64,000 nucleotides of DNA from Nostoc edaphicum CCNP1411 (GTDB taxonomy: Bacteria > Cyanobacteriota > Cyanobacteriia > Cyanobacteriales > Nostocaceae), in the NCBI RefSeq assembly GCF_014023275.1, contig NZ_CP054698.1, positions 3,038,001-3,102,000 of the forward strand, written 5' to 3'. Shown here in pieces: positions 1 through 10,909 of this stretch (its first letter is position 1; each line of letters begins with the position of its first letter). The translations under genes and the position numbers were made by a program. A model generated the notes under the pieces. It did not search any database. It saw nothing but the letters and a program-made list of their open reading frames with translations, and was not told the DNA's origin.

Positions 1-627
1 ATTCCAAAAGAATCTAAAACACAGCCAGAAAAACCAAAATTGGAAGTTCCAACGGCTGTACCATCTCCTACCTTATCCCCGACACCATCAGAAATAATTA
101 CGCCAACACCAGAACCACAACCAGAGGTAACGCCGACTCCTGAATCAACGCCGTTACCCGAAAAAGTTACGCCCCAGCCAACAAAACCTAGATTTGGCGG
201 ATTTTTTAACCGTGGGGCTGGTAAAGCTCCCACACCACAAACAACAGTTGCACCATCTCCTAGTTTGCCACCCACGCTGCCAGAGATTATCGAGTCTCCA
301 GTACCAGAAATAATTACGCCAACACCAGAACCACAGCCAGAGGTAACGCCAACTCCTGAATCAACGCCGTTACCCGAAAAAGTTGTCCCTCAGACAAAAA
401 AATCTAAATTTGGCGGATTTTTTAACCGTCAAACGGGCAAGACACCAACTCCACAAGTAACAGTTGCGCCATCTCCTACCTTGCCACCAACGCTGCCAGA
501 GATTATCGAGTCTCCAGCACCAGAAGCACAGCCGGAGGTAACGCCAACTCCTGAATCAACGCCGTTATCTAAAATAAGCGCTCCCGAAGCAGAAAAACCA
601 GAGTTAACCAAAAATACTCAACTGTAA
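1..627 (+). CDS. proline-rich repeat protein, C-terminal part
   Basis: The reading frame is open from base 1, so only the C-terminal ~208 residues of a longer protein are present. The visible part is almost entirely Pro/Thr/Glu low complexity built from about two and a half copies of a ~65-residue unit. Each full unit contains a short basic-aromatic block (FGGFFNR) followed by APSPxLPPTLPEIIESP and a PTPEPQPEVTPTPESTPL stretch. No catalytic domain is visible. Such tails usually act as flexible linkers or wall-spanning segments, and the missing N-terminus probably holds the functional domain. The last 24 bases overlap the end of the convergent glutaminase gene. The function is unknown. Confidence 0.75.
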   Translation: MPKESKTQPEKPKLEVPTAVPSPTLSPTPSEIITPTPEPQPEVTPTPESTPLPEKVTPQPTKPRFGGFFNRGAGKAPTPQTTVAPSPSLPPTLPEIIESPVPEIITPTPEPQPEVTPTPESTPLPEKVVPQTKKSKFGGFFNRQTGKTPTPQVTVAPSPTLPPTLPEIIESPAPEAQPEVTPTPESTPLSKISAPEAEKPELTKNTQL

Positions 628-1533
628 CTCTTGCGCTAAAGCCTCAACAAATGCGATCGCACTTACAGGATTTCCGATATTATCCAACCCAGGACTGTAG
701 CAAGCGATCGCTCCCTCACCTGGTACTATTGCTACAAGTCCACCACCAATCCCTGATTTCATCGGTAAACCAATCTTGACTGCAAACTCGGCAGAAGCTT
801 CGTACAGTCCACAAGTTAACATCACAGCATTGACAATTCGGCGGTTTTGTGAATTTAAAAAGTTATTTTCACAAGCTAGAAGTTTTCCTAACAAGGCTAA
901 ATCTTCAACCTGCCCAGATATGCAGCATATTTGCTCGTAGGTGTCAAGTGCTGTTTCAATATTTTCTAGATGTCCAGCTTCGGCAAGATGATTTGCGATC
1001 GCTTCATTGGCTGTTGAGCGGGTTAATCGCACTGAAGCCAGCATTACCTCATCTAAGCTTAATTTGCAACCTGCTAATTGGTTGAGCCATTGACAAAATA
1101 AAAGAGTGCGTTGATTAGCATCCTTTCCTGGTAACTTATCAGCGAGGGTGATTGCCCCACTATTAATCATCGGGTTACGGGGGCGGCCGCGATCGCTAAC
1201 TAATTGTTCTAAAGAATTGAAGGGTGCATCCGATGGTTCCACCCCAACCCACTTAAAAACCGTTTCTACTCCAAAATGTTCCAGCAGATAAAGGAGAGAA
1301 AATGTCTTAATCACACTCATTAGCGGGAAAATGCAAGCTATATCCCCAAAAATGATATTTTTTCCCGATTCACAGCAGATATGGGCTGCAAACCAACCAG
1401 GATCAGCTTTAGCTAATTGCGGAATGCGATCAATAACTCGTCCCCGTTTAGCCTGGAATTTAGCTTGTTCTACCCAAACTGATAACTCCGTACTAGTTAA
1501 TTTTTCCAATCCTTCCACAACAGATACAGCCAC
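604..1533 (-). CDS. glsA: glutaminase (GlsA family)
   Basis: Hydrolyses L-glutamine to glutamate and ammonia in the cytosol. The 309-residue length fits the serine-dependent beta-lactamase-like glutaminase family. Family motifs are visible: FPLMSVIKTFSLL (S-x-x-K catalytic region, about residues 70-82), NPMINSGAI (about 119-127), and near the C-terminus KSGIGGGLVAIVPG followed by SPGLDNIGNP. The start is GTG at 1533. The gene is single, with no visible operon, and its 3' end overlaps the convergent proline-rich gene by 24 bp. In nitrogen-fixing cyanobacteria it would feed back into the GS/GOGAT balance. That role is inferred from the family. Confidence 0.93.
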   Translation of the reverse strand: MAVSVVEGLEKLTSTELSVWVEQAKFQAKRGRVIDRIPQLAKADPGWFAAHICCESGKNIIFGDIACIFPLMSVIKTFSLLYLLEHFGVETVFKWVGVEPSDAPFNSLEQLVSDRGRPRNPMINSGAITLADKLPGKDANQRTLLFCQWLNQLAGCKLSLDEVMLASVRLTRSTANEAIANHLAEAGHLENIETALDTYEQICCISGQVEDLALLGKLLACENNFLNSQNRRIVNAVMLTCGLYEASAEFAVKIGLPMKSGIGGGLVAIVPGEGAIACYSPGLDNIGNPVSAIAFVEALAQELQLSIFG

Positions 1534-1576
1534 CTTAAATTACATATAGTCAATAAGCATAAAGCTTGCATTTATT

Positions 1577-1609
1577 AATTACGAATTACGAATTACGAAT
1601 TACGAATTA
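1577..1609. repeat. heptamer tandem repeat AATTACG
   Basis: About four and a half tandem copies of AATTACG lie directly in front of the ATG at 1612. They belong to the short tandem repeats common between Nostoc-type genes. Related runs occur at 10979-11054 (interrupted), 13894-13909 and 62630-62659. Confidence 0.85.
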
Positions 1610-1611
1610 TT

Positions 1612-3126
1612 ATGCTTCCCCGTGTTAGAGCGCCAGAATTACCACAAAATTACTCTTGGCTAAATACCGATAAGTCTTTGTCTCTTAAACAATTCAAAGG
1701 TAGAGTCGTAATTTTAGATTTTTGGACATACTGCTGCATTAATTGTCTACATATTCTGCCAAACCTGAAATATTTAGAAAAAAAATATAAAGATAGCCTT
1801 ACCATTATCGGCGTTCACTCCGCCAAATTTGAAAATGAAAAAGAAACAGAAAATATCCGCCAAGCTATTCTGCGCTACGACATTGAACATCCAGTTGTAG
1901 TTGACAGAGATTTTCGGATTTGGCAAGAGTATGCTGTGCGTGCTTGGCCTACGTTAATAATTATTGATCCAGAAGGTTACGTGATTGGCCAGATTTCTGG
2001 TGAAGGAAACCGTGACACTTTAGACGAGTTGATTCAAAAGTTAATTCAGCAACACCAAAACAAAGGCACAATTAATTTTCAAGAAATCAGCTTGACTTTA
2101 GAAAAACAGCGTCAACCATTAATCACACCCCTAGCTTTTCCTGGTAAAGTTCTAGCTACCCAAGCCGATTTATTCATCGCTGACTCTGGACATCACCGCC
2201 TGGTTGTGAGTAGCTTTGATGGAGAAATTTTGCACTTAATTGGTACTGGAAAATCAGGTTTAACCGATGGTGCTTTTCACGAAGCGCAATTTTTTGCACC
2301 ACAGGGAATGGTATTTGATACCGAAAATGAGATTCTTTATGTTGCTGATACAGAAAATCATGCATTGCGGCGAGTTGATTTAAAGGGCCAAGTAGTTGAA
2401 ACTATTGCAGGAATTGGTGAACAAAGCCACAATATCCATCCTCATGGCGGTGCTGGTTTAGAAACCGCGCTGAATTCCCCTTGGGATTTAGTGAAAGTAG
2501 GAAATACCTTATTTATTGCAATGGCTGGGCCGCATCAAATCTGGGAAATGGATTTAGAAACTGGCATTATCAAAACTTATGCTGGTACTGGTGCAGAAGC
2601 GTGTATTGATGGTTCACTTACTGAATCTGCTTTTGCTCAACCTAGTGGTATTACTAATAATGGGCAAGAATTATATATAGCTGACAGTGAAGTTAGTTCA
2701 ATTCGTGGTGTGGGAATTGTCGAACCGTACCAAGTACGAACTGTTTGCGGTAGTGGCGGTTTATTTGGTTTTGGCGATGTAGATGGACAAGGTGAAGATG
2801 TCCGTTTGCAGCACTGTTTAGGAGTGGAATATGCCCAGAATTTTCTGTGGGTGGCAGATACCTATAACCATAAAATTAAATTAGTTAGTCCTAGTGGGAA
2901 TTGTCAAACAGTTTTGGGAGATGGTTTTGCTGGTTTACAAAATGGTCAAGGTAAGAATAGCCGCTTTTTTGAACCTTCAGGATTGAGTGCTATGGATTCA
3001 TATCTATATATTGCTGATACCAATAATCACTCTATCCGTCGCGTAGATTTGAATACTTTTGAGGTGACAACCCTAGAGTTTCTTGGGTTATGTGCGCCAG
3101 ATGTTTGTATTCCGCCGAATTTATAG
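1612..3126 (+). CDS. thioredoxin-like / NHL-repeat protein (NHLRC2-type)
   Basis: 504 residues with the architecture of the NHLRC2 family. An N-terminal thioredoxin-like domain (about residues 1-150) has the redox-type motif C42-I-N-C45 preceded by another Cys (FWTYCCINC). It is followed by a six-bladed NHL beta-propeller (about 170-495) with repeated blades such as LFIADSGHHRLVV, LYVADTENHALRRVD and LYIADTNNHSIRRVD. No signal peptide is visible, so it is probably cytosolic. Members are widespread in bacteria and animals but biochemically poorly defined. Oxidoreductase or scaffold function is inferred from the folds. The ATG follows a heptamer repeat, and no strong Shine-Dalgarno is evident. 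Confidence 0.9.
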   Translation: MLPRVRAPELPQNYSWLNTDKSLSLKQFKGRVVILDFWTYCCINCLHILPNLKYLEKKYKDSLTIIGVHSAKFENEKETENIRQAILRYDIEHPVVVDRDFRIWQEYAVRAWPTLIIIDPEGYVIGQISGEGNRDTLDELIQKLIQQHQNKGTINFQEISLTLEKQRQPLITPLAFPGKVLATQADLFIADSGHHRLVVSSFDGEILHLIGTGKSGLTDGAFHEAQFFAPQGMVFDTENEILYVADTENHALRRVDLKGQVVETIAGIGEQSHNIHPHGGAGLETALNSPWDLVKVGNTLFIAMAGPHQIWEMDLETGIIKTYAGTGAEACIDGSLTESAFAQPSGITNNGQELYIADSEVSSIRGVGIVEPYQVRTVCGSGGLFGFGDVDGQGEDVRLQHCLGVEYAQNFLWVADTYNHKIKLVSPSGNCQTVLGDGFAGLQNGQGKNSRFFEPSGLSAMDSYLYIADTNNHSIRRVDLNTFEVTTLEFLGLCAPDVCIPPNL

Positions 3127-3222
3127 AATCATAACCTCATGCAAAAGCACAAAGAAAAGCTCTGCATCTGGAGTGTCTAAGCGTGATATTTTAAAGAAGA
3201 ATTTTGTAGAGCGATCGCTTGT

Positions 3223-4266
3223 ATGCAATTAGTAATTTTTGATATTGATGGTACACTGACAAATACCTACAAAGTTGATGAAGATTGTTTTAAACGTGCT
3301 TTTGCATTAGAATTTGGAATTTTTGGTGTACATACAAATTGGTCTGAATACTCATACACCACAGATTCGGGAATTACCCAAGAAATTTTCAAAGAAAAAT
3401 TAAAACGTCTTCCTTCAGATGAAGAGTTAATCAGAATCAAAGCGCGTTTTGTTAGTCTACTCCAAGAAGCGTATATTAATAACCAAGATTTATTCAGCGA
3501 AATACCTGGTTCTGCAAATGTATTAGCTAAATTACAGTTATACCCTGATTGGTGTGTTGCGATCGCAACTGGTGGTTGGCGTGAGTCTGCTAAACTAAAA
3601 CTTCAAAAAGCCAACTTAGAAATAGAAGGCATTCCGTTAGCCTCAGCTAATGATGCACTTTCGCGAGAAGATATTATTAAAACAGCTATTATCAAAGCAG
3701 AGAATCTTTATCAAGTTGAAAAATTTCAGAAAGTTGTTTTTATCGGCGATGGGGTTTGGGATGTAAAAGCAGCCTATCAGTTGAGTATTGCTTTTATTGG
3801 AATAGGTAATAATATATTAATAAATATAGGCGCTACAAAAGTTATTCAAGACTTTACCAATTTAGATGACTTCATGACAATATTACAAGATGCAGAAATC
3901 CCTAGATTTTCTATGAACACTATTCTCCACATTACCAAACGCCAACAATGGCAACAAGCAAAAAATCTCGGTACATATCGCGCTGATTCGTTAGACAGTG
4001 AAGGTTTTATACATTGTTCAAAATCAACGCAAATACTCAAGGTTGCCAAGAGATTTTTTGATAATCAAAAAGAATTAGTACTACTTTTTATTGATTCTGA
4101 AAAAGTACAAGCTGAAATTCGCTATGAACCTGCTGAAATAGGGGAATTATTTCCTCATATTTATGGTGAATTAAATATTGATGCTGTGTATCAGGTGATT
4201 GATTTTGAAGCTGGGAAAGATGGTTTATTTGAGTTGCCGCAAGAAGTTATAAATTTAGAATTATGA
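3223..4266 (+). CDS. HAD-type hydrolase fused to a DUF952 domain
   Basis: 347 residues in two domains. Residues 1-~220 are a HAD phosphatase: motif I FDIDGTLTNT near the N-terminus (nucleophile Asp7, general acid Asp9), motif II around VAIATGGWR, and motif IV FIGDGVWDVKAA. Residues ~228-335 match DUF952: HITKRQQWQQAK, GFIHCSKS, and FPHIYGELNIDAV near the end. DUF952 is usually a stand-alone protein of ~110 residues, so this is a fusion. The HAD part resembles beta-phosphoglucomutase-like hydrolases, but the substrate cannot be told. The gene is followed by a 175-bp non-coding gap carrying degenerate repeats. Confidence 0.88.
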   Translation: MQLVIFDIDGTLTNTYKVDEDCFKRAFALEFGIFGVHTNWSEYSYTTDSGITQEIFKEKLKRLPSDEELIRIKARFVSLLQEAYINNQDLFSEIPGSANVLAKLQLYPDWCVAIATGGWRESAKLKLQKANLEIEGIPLASANDALSREDIIKTAIIKAENLYQVEKFQKVVFIGDGVWDVKAAYQLSIAFIGIGNNILINIGATKVIQDFTNLDDFMTILQDAEIPRFSMNTILHITKRQQWQQAKNLGTYRADSLDSEGFIHCSKSTQILKVAKRFFDNQKELVLLFIDSEKVQAEIRYEPAEIGELFPHIYGELNIDAVYQVIDFEAGKDGLFELPQEVINLEL

Positions 4267-4441
4267 ACCGCAGAGGCGCGGAGGACACAGAGGAGAAGAG
4301 ATGGAAAGAATTTAAGCGTTCGCCCTTGGCGTTGGCGAAGCCATCGCTTTTGGGGCGTTTGCTACATCCAATTTGGGAAAATTCCCTTTTCGCTCATATC
4401 AAATTTGAGTAAAAATAAAATTATTTAACAACTAACATCCT

Positions 4442-5092
4442 ATGGTTACTCTTCAACTCAGCCAAATTCGAGTTCCACCAGGGCAAAGAATAATACTGGA
4501 AGATGTGAGTTGGCAAGTATTTGAAGCAATTCTCAATGAGTTAGGGGAACATCGCGGGAGTCGAATAGCATACAGCCAAGGAACGTTAGAAATTATGGCT
4601 CCATTACCAGAACATGAGCGATCTAAGGTAATCATCGGAGACTTGGTGAAAGCTTTGTTAGATGAACTCGATCTCAATTGGGAGTCTTTAGGTTCAACTA
4701 CCTTTAAGCGAAAAGATATAAGTGCAGGTATTGAACCTGATGATTGTTTTTATATTCAAAACTATAAGCTAATGATTGGGAAAGACAGGATCGACCTAAC
4801 TGTTGATCCTCCTCCTGATTTGGCGATTGAAATTGATGTCACCTCTAAAACCCAAATTAGTGCCTACGAAGCGTTAAGAGTACCTGAAATTTGGCGATAT
4901 GAAAACAAAAACCTAGAAATTAGCTTGCTGCAAGGTGAACAATATGTGAAGTCTCTCATCAGCCCCACATTTCCTACTTTTTCTATCATGGAACTCATTC
5001 CCCTGTTTGTGGAAATGGCGCGAACTACAGGAATGAGTTCAGCACTTAGAGCGTTTCGACAATCGGTAAGAGAACAAATACAAGGCAGCTAA
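4442..5092 (+). CDS. Uma2-family (DUF820) restriction-endonuclease-fold protein
   Basis: 216 residues with the Uma2/DUF820 pattern: ILEDVSWQVFEAILNEL, GSRIAYSQGTLEIMAPLPEHE, IEPDDCFYIQN, PDLAIEIDVTSKT and VPEIWRYENKNLEIS. The D...E-x-D core in PPPDLAIEIDVTS fits a PD-(D/E)XK nuclease fold. These proteins are heavily expanded in multicellular cyanobacteria and their biological role is unsettled. The gene stands alone between the HAD fusion and the pseudouridine synthase. A second, longer Uma2 gene lies at 52900-53664. Confidence 0.88.
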   Translation: MVTLQLSQIRVPPGQRIILEDVSWQVFEAILNELGEHRGSRIAYSQGTLEIMAPLPEHERSKVIIGDLVKALLDELDLNWESLGSTTFKRKDISAGIEPDDCFYIQNYKLMIGKDRIDLTVDPPPDLAIEIDVTSKTQISAYEALRVPEIWRYENKNLEISLLQGEQYVKSLISPTFPTFSIMELIPLFVEMARTTGMSSALRAFRQSVREQIQGS

Positions 5093-5232
5093 GGCAATAG
5101 CATTTGCGGGTACACGAACTCTTGTCCGCTAAAGTCAAATCAAGGTTTTACCTGGGTAGACGCGATTTCTAACCGCCAAATTAAAGGCATTCCGCGCTTT
5201 ACTTAAAGAAGGGGAATTAATATAGAGTAATT

Positions 5233-6246
5233 GTGACCGAATTTAATTTACAAATCCAAGAAAATAGCGATCGCTTATCAACTCCACTGGAGGATGCTTT
5301 ACCTAGCTTGCTTCCCCTTAAGAGTACGATACACTGCATCAACACTAAAGGCGATCGCCTTGACCGTTTCCTTTCCCAAGAATTACCAGATTTATCCCGT
5401 TCTCGCATCCAACAGTTAATTGAACAGGGTAACGTCCAACTTAACGACAAAGTTTGCACATCTAAGAAGATCAATGTCAAGCTAGGCGATCGCATCACTC
5501 TAGAAATACCAGAAGCGCAACCCCTGGAACTACTAGCAGAAGATATCCCCTTAGATATTCTCTACGAAGATGACCAATTACTTATTCTCAACAAACCCGC
5601 AGGTTTAGTTGTCCATCCAGCACCCGGTCATCCAGATGGCACTTTGGTAAATGCTTTATTGGCTCACTGTCCCAATTTACCAGGAATTGGCGGAGTCCAA
5701 CGTCCCGGAATTGTCCATCGATTGGATAAGGATACAACGGGAGCGATCGCGATCGCTAAAACAGATATTGCCCATCATCACCTACAAGCACAACTCAAAG
5801 CAAAAACTGCACGGCGAGAATACTTGGGCGTAGTTTACGGTGCGCCAAAAACTGAAAGTGGCACCATAGATTTGCCCATTGGTCGCCATCCCCAAGACCG
5901 GAAGAAAATGGCAATTATATCCGTTGAACAAGGCGGACGATCTGCCGTCACTCATTGGCAAGTACTAGAACGCCTTGGTAACTTCACCTTGATTCACTTT
6001 CAATTAGAAACTGGACGCACCCATCAAATTCGTGTCCACAGCAGCAAAATGGGTCATCCAATTGTCGGCGATCGAGTTTATAGTTCTGGTCATTCAGTGG
6101 GGGTAAATTTGCCCGGTCAAGCACTACACGCTTGGCGACTAAAATTGCAGCATCCTCTGTCTGGGGAGTTGATTGAGGTGACAGCTACTCCTCCCGCCCA
6201 CTTTACAAAACTTTTGGAGATGTTAAAAAGACGAACTGTACTTTAA
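5233..6246 (+). CDS. RluD-type pseudouridine synthase
   Basis: Isomerises uridine to pseudouridine in RNA, most probably 23S rRNA. 337 residues. An S4 RNA-binding domain (about 45-110, RLDRFLSQELPDLSRSRIQQ) precedes the catalytic RluA-family domain. The catalytic motif is HRLDKDTTGAIAIAK (Asp in RLDKDTTG). The downstream motif ETGRTHQIRVH and LNKPAGLVVHPAPGH are also typical. The start is GTG at 5233. The N-terminal ~40 residues ahead of the S4 domain are longer than usual. Whether it modifies the RluD positions (1911/1915/1917) or those of a paralogue cannot be read from sequence. Confidence 0.93.
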   Translation: MTEFNLQIQENSDRLSTPLEDALPSLLPLKSTIHCINTKGDRLDRFLSQELPDLSRSRIQQLIEQGNVQLNDKVCTSKKINVKLGDRITLEIPEAQPLELLAEDIPLDILYEDDQLLILNKPAGLVVHPAPGHPDGTLVNALLAHCPNLPGIGGVQRPGIVHRLDKDTTGAIAIAKTDIAHHHLQAQLKAKTARREYLGVVYGAPKTESGTIDLPIGRHPQDRKKMAIISVEQGGRSAVTHWQVLERLGNFTLIHFQLETGRTHQIRVHSSKMGHPIVGDRVYSSGHSVGVNLPGQALHAWRLKLQHPLSGELIEVTATPPAHFTKLLEMLKRRTVL

Positions 6247-6486
6247 GCTCATCTCACGCCTGAAACTAGCTCCATTTCACATACATTGAGCCATTGATAA
6301 AAAACCATACTCAATTCCCAATGCCCAATGCCCAATTCCCATTAACAATTAGCGTGCATCAGACATGGGATAGAGTTTGTTTCACTTAGTTATATCTAAA
6401 TAAAACTCCTACATAACCCAGGACTTATGCACGCTATAAAATAATCAATCAAATGGATGTACTAGCCAGCCACCGATCAAAAATCG

Positions 6487-7254
6487 TTATTTAATTCCTG
6501 CCAGTTGCCGATAAGGTACAGACTTTTCGATATCGATGTTGAATGACGAGATCCTTTGTGGCGCATTGCCAGTTGCATTGACACTTTGTGCCATAGACAG
6601 GAATAGAGCTGGATCGCCAGCTTTGGGCTTTTGCTCTTGTGGAAGGAATCTGCGTACTTCGACCTGCCAAATGATTTGGGGGAAACCCAGTTTGGTACGG
6701 TGGTAATCTTCGTATCGTGGTGATTTGATGTTGAATGGCAACTCACCCGCAGATTGAGATGGCAGTATCCGACGGCGCTGATAAGGCACTGTAGAGTATC
6801 CAAAATTGCTCAGGTACTCTTCGGTGTTGAGTACTTCATCAACGAAACCTACAATACCCTTGGTCGCAACTACAATTGACCAAGCAATTTTTTCGCGCTC
6901 GTTGTATGGGTCGCGTCCTAAAACCCGCTGGATTACTTGCTCAACAAAGCGATAATTATTGTTGAGGTCGTAGAAGCTTTTCTTAAAGGTATTAGAAAGC
7001 AGCAACCCACGAATAAAGTCCCGCACTGTAATTTGTCCATTACGGAGTTGAGACTCTAAATATGTTTCGCGATCAGCAGCAAAGGCATAAAAGAAAATTT
7101 GACGATATGCTGCTTCGATCAGATCACCTAAATCTGACGGAGAAAGTATATTGTCTGTATTAAAAATCCTGGGCTGTTCATCACCTGGCACTTCATATCC
7201 AGCTACACGCTGGTTTTGACTTGAAGGTTCATATTCTAACAGAGGAATTGGCAC
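6487..7254 (-). CDS. cpcG: phycobilisome rod-core linker CpcG
   Basis: Attaches peripheral phycobiliprotein rods to the allophycocyanin core on the stromal face of the thylakoid. 255 residues, with a PBS_linker_poly domain from about residue 20 to 190: [57 protein letters not shown]. The C-terminal tail is the CpcG type ([32 protein letters not shown]). The start is GTG at 7254 with a good GGAGG 8 bases upstream. It lies within the phycoerythrin island, so it may serve phycoerythrin-bearing rods. Heterocystous cyanobacteria commonly have several CpcG copies, and which one this is cannot be told. Confidence 0.92.
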   Translation of the reverse strand: MPIPLLEYEPSSQNQRVAGYEVPGDEQPRIFNTDNILSPSDLGDLIEAAYRQIFFYAFAADRETYLESQLRNGQITVRDFIRGLLLSNTFKKSFYDLNNNYRFVEQVIQRVLGRDPYNEREKIAWSIVVATKGIVGFVDEVLNTEEYLSNFGYSTVPYQRRRILPSQSAGELPFNIKSPRYEDYHRTKLGFPQIIWQVEVRRFLPQEQKPKAGDPALFLSMAQSVNATGNAPQRISSFNIDIEKSVPYRQLAGIK

Positions 7255-7720
7255 TCTAAAGCCTCCATGTTCTTAATTAAAGTTAACAACTTTTAATCAC
7301 ATATTAAAGGAGTAGTTGGATCAGAACCTCAGAATTCTGATAATATTTCACGAAACTTAACTAAGAGTGATTTTCAGAATTCAAAGAAATGATTAGCTCG
7401 CTAGATTCAACCATAGCTAATCAATAAAGGGAGTGGGACTTCCAGCTTAAATGACTACGTGAATCACCAAACAAACTTTATTCACATATTTTAGATTAGG
7501 AGATTCAGTTTCACCTTTTTGAACTAGAGCAATAATTTTTAACATTTAGCAAAAGAAATTAATGGGGAATTGGGGAATTGGGGAATGGGGCATTGGGCAT
7601 TGGGCATTGGGCATTGGGTAGAAATAATACGGCAGTTTTCAAGTAGATAAGGTACAAAATGCAGGACTCAAAATCAGACATAAAGAGTTTCTACTTACTG
7701 CCTCCTGCCCCCTGCCTCCT
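7255..7720. other. intergenic region upstream of cpcG with heptamer repeat
   Basis: No gene is seen here. The stretch must hold the cpcG promoter. Bases 7561-7619 are a heptamer-type repeat that changes from GGGGAATT units to GGGCATT units. It may also be where the transcript of the upstream genes (7721-8883) ends. Confidence 0.6.
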
Positions 7721-8266
7721 TCAGTGACCTATCCAAAATTCCAAGGGATCTATGGTTGATTTACAGTAAGGCCAGCTACGCAAGGTTGACTCCATACCTA
7801 CCTCCCAGTAGGGTGGTTCCAATCCCAGTCCTAAACATAGATGAGAGAGGATACTAGCAAACTGCTCATTGTGACCAAAGTCTCCTAGATGGGCATGGGC
7901 GTATTCATGGACGACTACACCAAACCAGTCTTGAGGTGCAACTCGACCGACATCTACCAAAATGGTGGTTGGGTTTGTGAGAATGTTGCACAGCCCATCT
8001 ATACCGAAGGATTGAGCTATGGGTACTGCAAAAATTTGGATGTGGCGACGCTCTTGGGGATGAAAGCACTCATGACAAACTTCTAGATAGGCATTTATCT
8101 GAGCGTTTACGGTGTTAATATTTTCACCGATCCAAGTGCAAATGGGAATGCGATCGCGCAGGTTATCAAACACATCCACCATACCCGGTTCTAGGGCAAG
8201 TCCCTGTACCAGACGCAGGTAATCTTGCCCACGAGTAAAAGCATCACTCTGCTTGAGATAATTCAC
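7721..8266 (-). CDS. HExxH-motif protein cotranscribed with a phycobilin lyase gene
   Basis: 181 residues of unknown function. The striking feature is [21 protein letters not shown]120-E-Y-A-H124 matches the zinc-metalloprotease HExxH pattern, with further His at 126 and 132. A Cys/His-rich stretch ([13 protein letters not shown], about 63-75) precedes it and could also bind metal. No signal peptide or membrane segment is seen, so it is probably cytosolic. It starts with GTG overlapping the stop of the CpcS-type lyase gene (GTGA), a strong sign of translational coupling. A role in phycobiliprotein maturation or turnover is suggested by context only. Confidence 0.8.
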   Translation of the reverse strand: MNYLKQSDAFTRGQDYLRLVQGLALEPGMVDVFDNLRDRIPICTWIGENINTVNAQINAYLEVCHECFHPQERRHIQIFAVPIAQSFGIDGLCNILTNPTTILVDVGRVAPQDWFGVVVHEYAHAHLGDFGHNEQFASILSHLCLGLGLEPPYWEVGMESTLRSWPYCKSTIDPLEFWIGH

Positions 8267-8883
8267 CAGCCCAAAACTGAATAAAACTGTCTTTTTTCCA
8301 GAACATCCGGCCCTTGTGTTTCTGTTACTTCTGCTGTGCTGGAAACCTCAACAGAATTATCAATGCGGGTTTCAGAACAAAATGATGCTGTACTGAAGCC
8401 GCCAAATCGTTTGACTGTACTGGTTCGCAGTCGCATATTTGGGCTGGCAAACCAGAATCGCTCAATGGAACTCATTGTTTCGTATTCGGTTGTCAGCACC
8501 AGTCCATCTTCATCATCCATGTGAAAAAGACCGACTACAGGCACTATTTCGGCGTAACCTCTTTCCCGGAGTAATTTGCCTTGCCTTGGGTTATCGCCAT
8601 CAGGCACGATCGCAAATATGGTTTTTCCCTGATGGTTTTCCTCACCCTCTCTATCCCAAGCCATAGTGCCTAGCCAACACACACGTGACCCACCTATTGA
8701 AAGGCTGGGGTCAATCTCATGATACTGGCACAGTTCAATGATTTCTGGATGATCGGCATCTAGAGTTTCTACCTGTATATCTGATTCTCCCGTCTCTGAG
8801 CGCTTGAACGCCAGATGATGAGTTGCACGTTGCGATCGCCACTTACCAGCACTTAGCTGAAAAAATTCCATTGCGTCTATCAA
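8263..8883 (-). CDS. cpcS: CpcS/CpeS-family phycobiliprotein lyase
   Basis: S-type lyases attach bilins to the Cys82-equivalent of phycobiliproteins through a lipocalin-like barrel. 206 residues. Family signatures are [19 protein letters not shown] at the N-terminus, [20 protein letters not shown], and the long conserved end of the barrel [19 protein letters not shown] followed by [12 protein letters not shown]. The chosen start is TTG at 8883, because an AGGAG lies 8 bases upstream and relatives begin a few residues before MEFF. The ATG at 8871 is the alternative. It overlaps the downstream HExxH gene. Assignment to the CpcS, CpcU or CpeS subgroup is uncertain, so the symbol is provisional. 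Confidence 0.88.
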   Translation of the reverse strand: MIDAMEFFQLSAGKWRSQRATHHLAFKRSETGESDIQVETLDADHPEIIELCQYHEIDPSLSIGGSRVCWLGTMAWDREGEENHQGKTIFAIVPDGDNPRQGKLLRERGYAEIVPVVGLFHMDDEDGLVLTTEYETMSSIERFWFASPNMRLRTSTVKRFGGFSTASFCSETRIDNSVEVSSTAEVTETQGPDVLEKRQFYSVLGW

Positions 8884-9197
8884 TCTTCTGACTCCTACTT
8901 ATTACTCCTGCGGATGATGTTTTCCTTGTTCTTTCTTTTTACAGTTGTTGGTATATAAACATTCTAAACATTACAGCTATTAGCGGTCAGCTTCAATAAA
9001 CTCCCTACAAAGGGAGAGGCGGACGTGTCGTTGTGTAATTGTAAACTTTTATGGGGACTATTTCTTATGGCTTGACAATGTAGACGTTTTAATATCTCAG
9101 TGCTAGACTATTAGGAAGCAATGTCAATGACAGCTTACGCCTTCACACTAGCGGTAACAACACATACCATTCGATCCAGTCAATCCAGGAGTGAATG
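8884..9197. promoter_or_regulatory. divergent intergenic region between cpcS and nblA
   Basis: Divergent promoters for the lyase operon (minus strand) and nblA (plus strand) must lie here. A TTGACA hexamer occurs at 9072-9077, but no convincing -10 sits at standard spacing. A small hairpin CTCCCT-ACAA-AGGGAG is at 9001-9016. AGGAG at 9187-9191 is the nblA ribosome-binding site. Confidence 0.5.
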
Positions 9198-9365
9198 ATG
9201 GACTTCCCTATCGAACTAACTTTAGAGCAACAGTTTCGCTTACAAAATTTGAAAGACCAGGTAAAAAATTTGAGTCAAGAAGAGGCTCAGGATTTTTTGT
9301 TAGAAGTCTTACGGCAGATGATGGTAAAAGATAATTTGGTCAAACATCTGCTCAAACAAGCTTAA
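9198..9365 (+). CDS. nblA: phycobilisome degradation protein NblA
   Basis: Small adaptor that binds phycobiliproteins and delivers phycobilisomes to Clp-type proteolysis during nitrogen or other starvation. The 55-residue product begins MDFPIELTLEQQFRLQNLKD, continues with LSQEEAQDFLLEVLRQMMVK, and ends NLVKHLLKQA. This is the NblA pattern: an I/L-E-L-(S/T)-LEQQF start, then two helices. Two ATGs are adjacent (9195 and 9198). The second is preferred because AGGAG at 9187-9191 is then 6 bases away rather than 3. It has its own terminator at 9391-9444 and lies just upstream of cpeBA, so antenna destruction and synthesis genes are neighbours. Confidence 0.9.
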   Translation: MDFPIELTLEQQFRLQNLKDQVKNLSQEEAQDFLLEVLRQMMVKDNLVKHLLKQA

Positions 9366-9390
9366 TCAATTAAAAAATAAGATTTTTTCC

Positions 9391-9444
9391 TTAAGACTTA
9401 CGCAGTGGTAGAGTTCCATTGAAACGCGTAAGTCTTAATTTTTT
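9391..9444 (+). terminator. rho-independent terminator of nblA
   Basis: A perfect 13-bp stem (TTAAGACTTACGC at 9391-9403 with GCGTAAGTCTTAA at 9426-9438) has a 22-base loop and is followed by six T. It insulates nblA from cpeBA. Confidence 0.85.
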
Positions 9445-10285
<841 letters not shown>

Positions 10286-10364
10286 TTGCTAATCGCTAAC
10301 GCCTAAAGCCTATTAGTCAAGCCAACTGAAATAAAAACTCGATCAAATCTAATCTGGAGTATAA

Positions 10365-10865
<501 letters not shown>

Positions 10866-10909
10866 TCACACGGATTGACTAGACGAGCAATAGTCATACT
10901 CTAAAACTT

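Noticed and set aside
9072..9109. Sigma70 promoter for nblA (TTGACA with TAGACT)
   Set aside because: The spacing of about 26 bases is too long; listed only as a -35-like hexamer.
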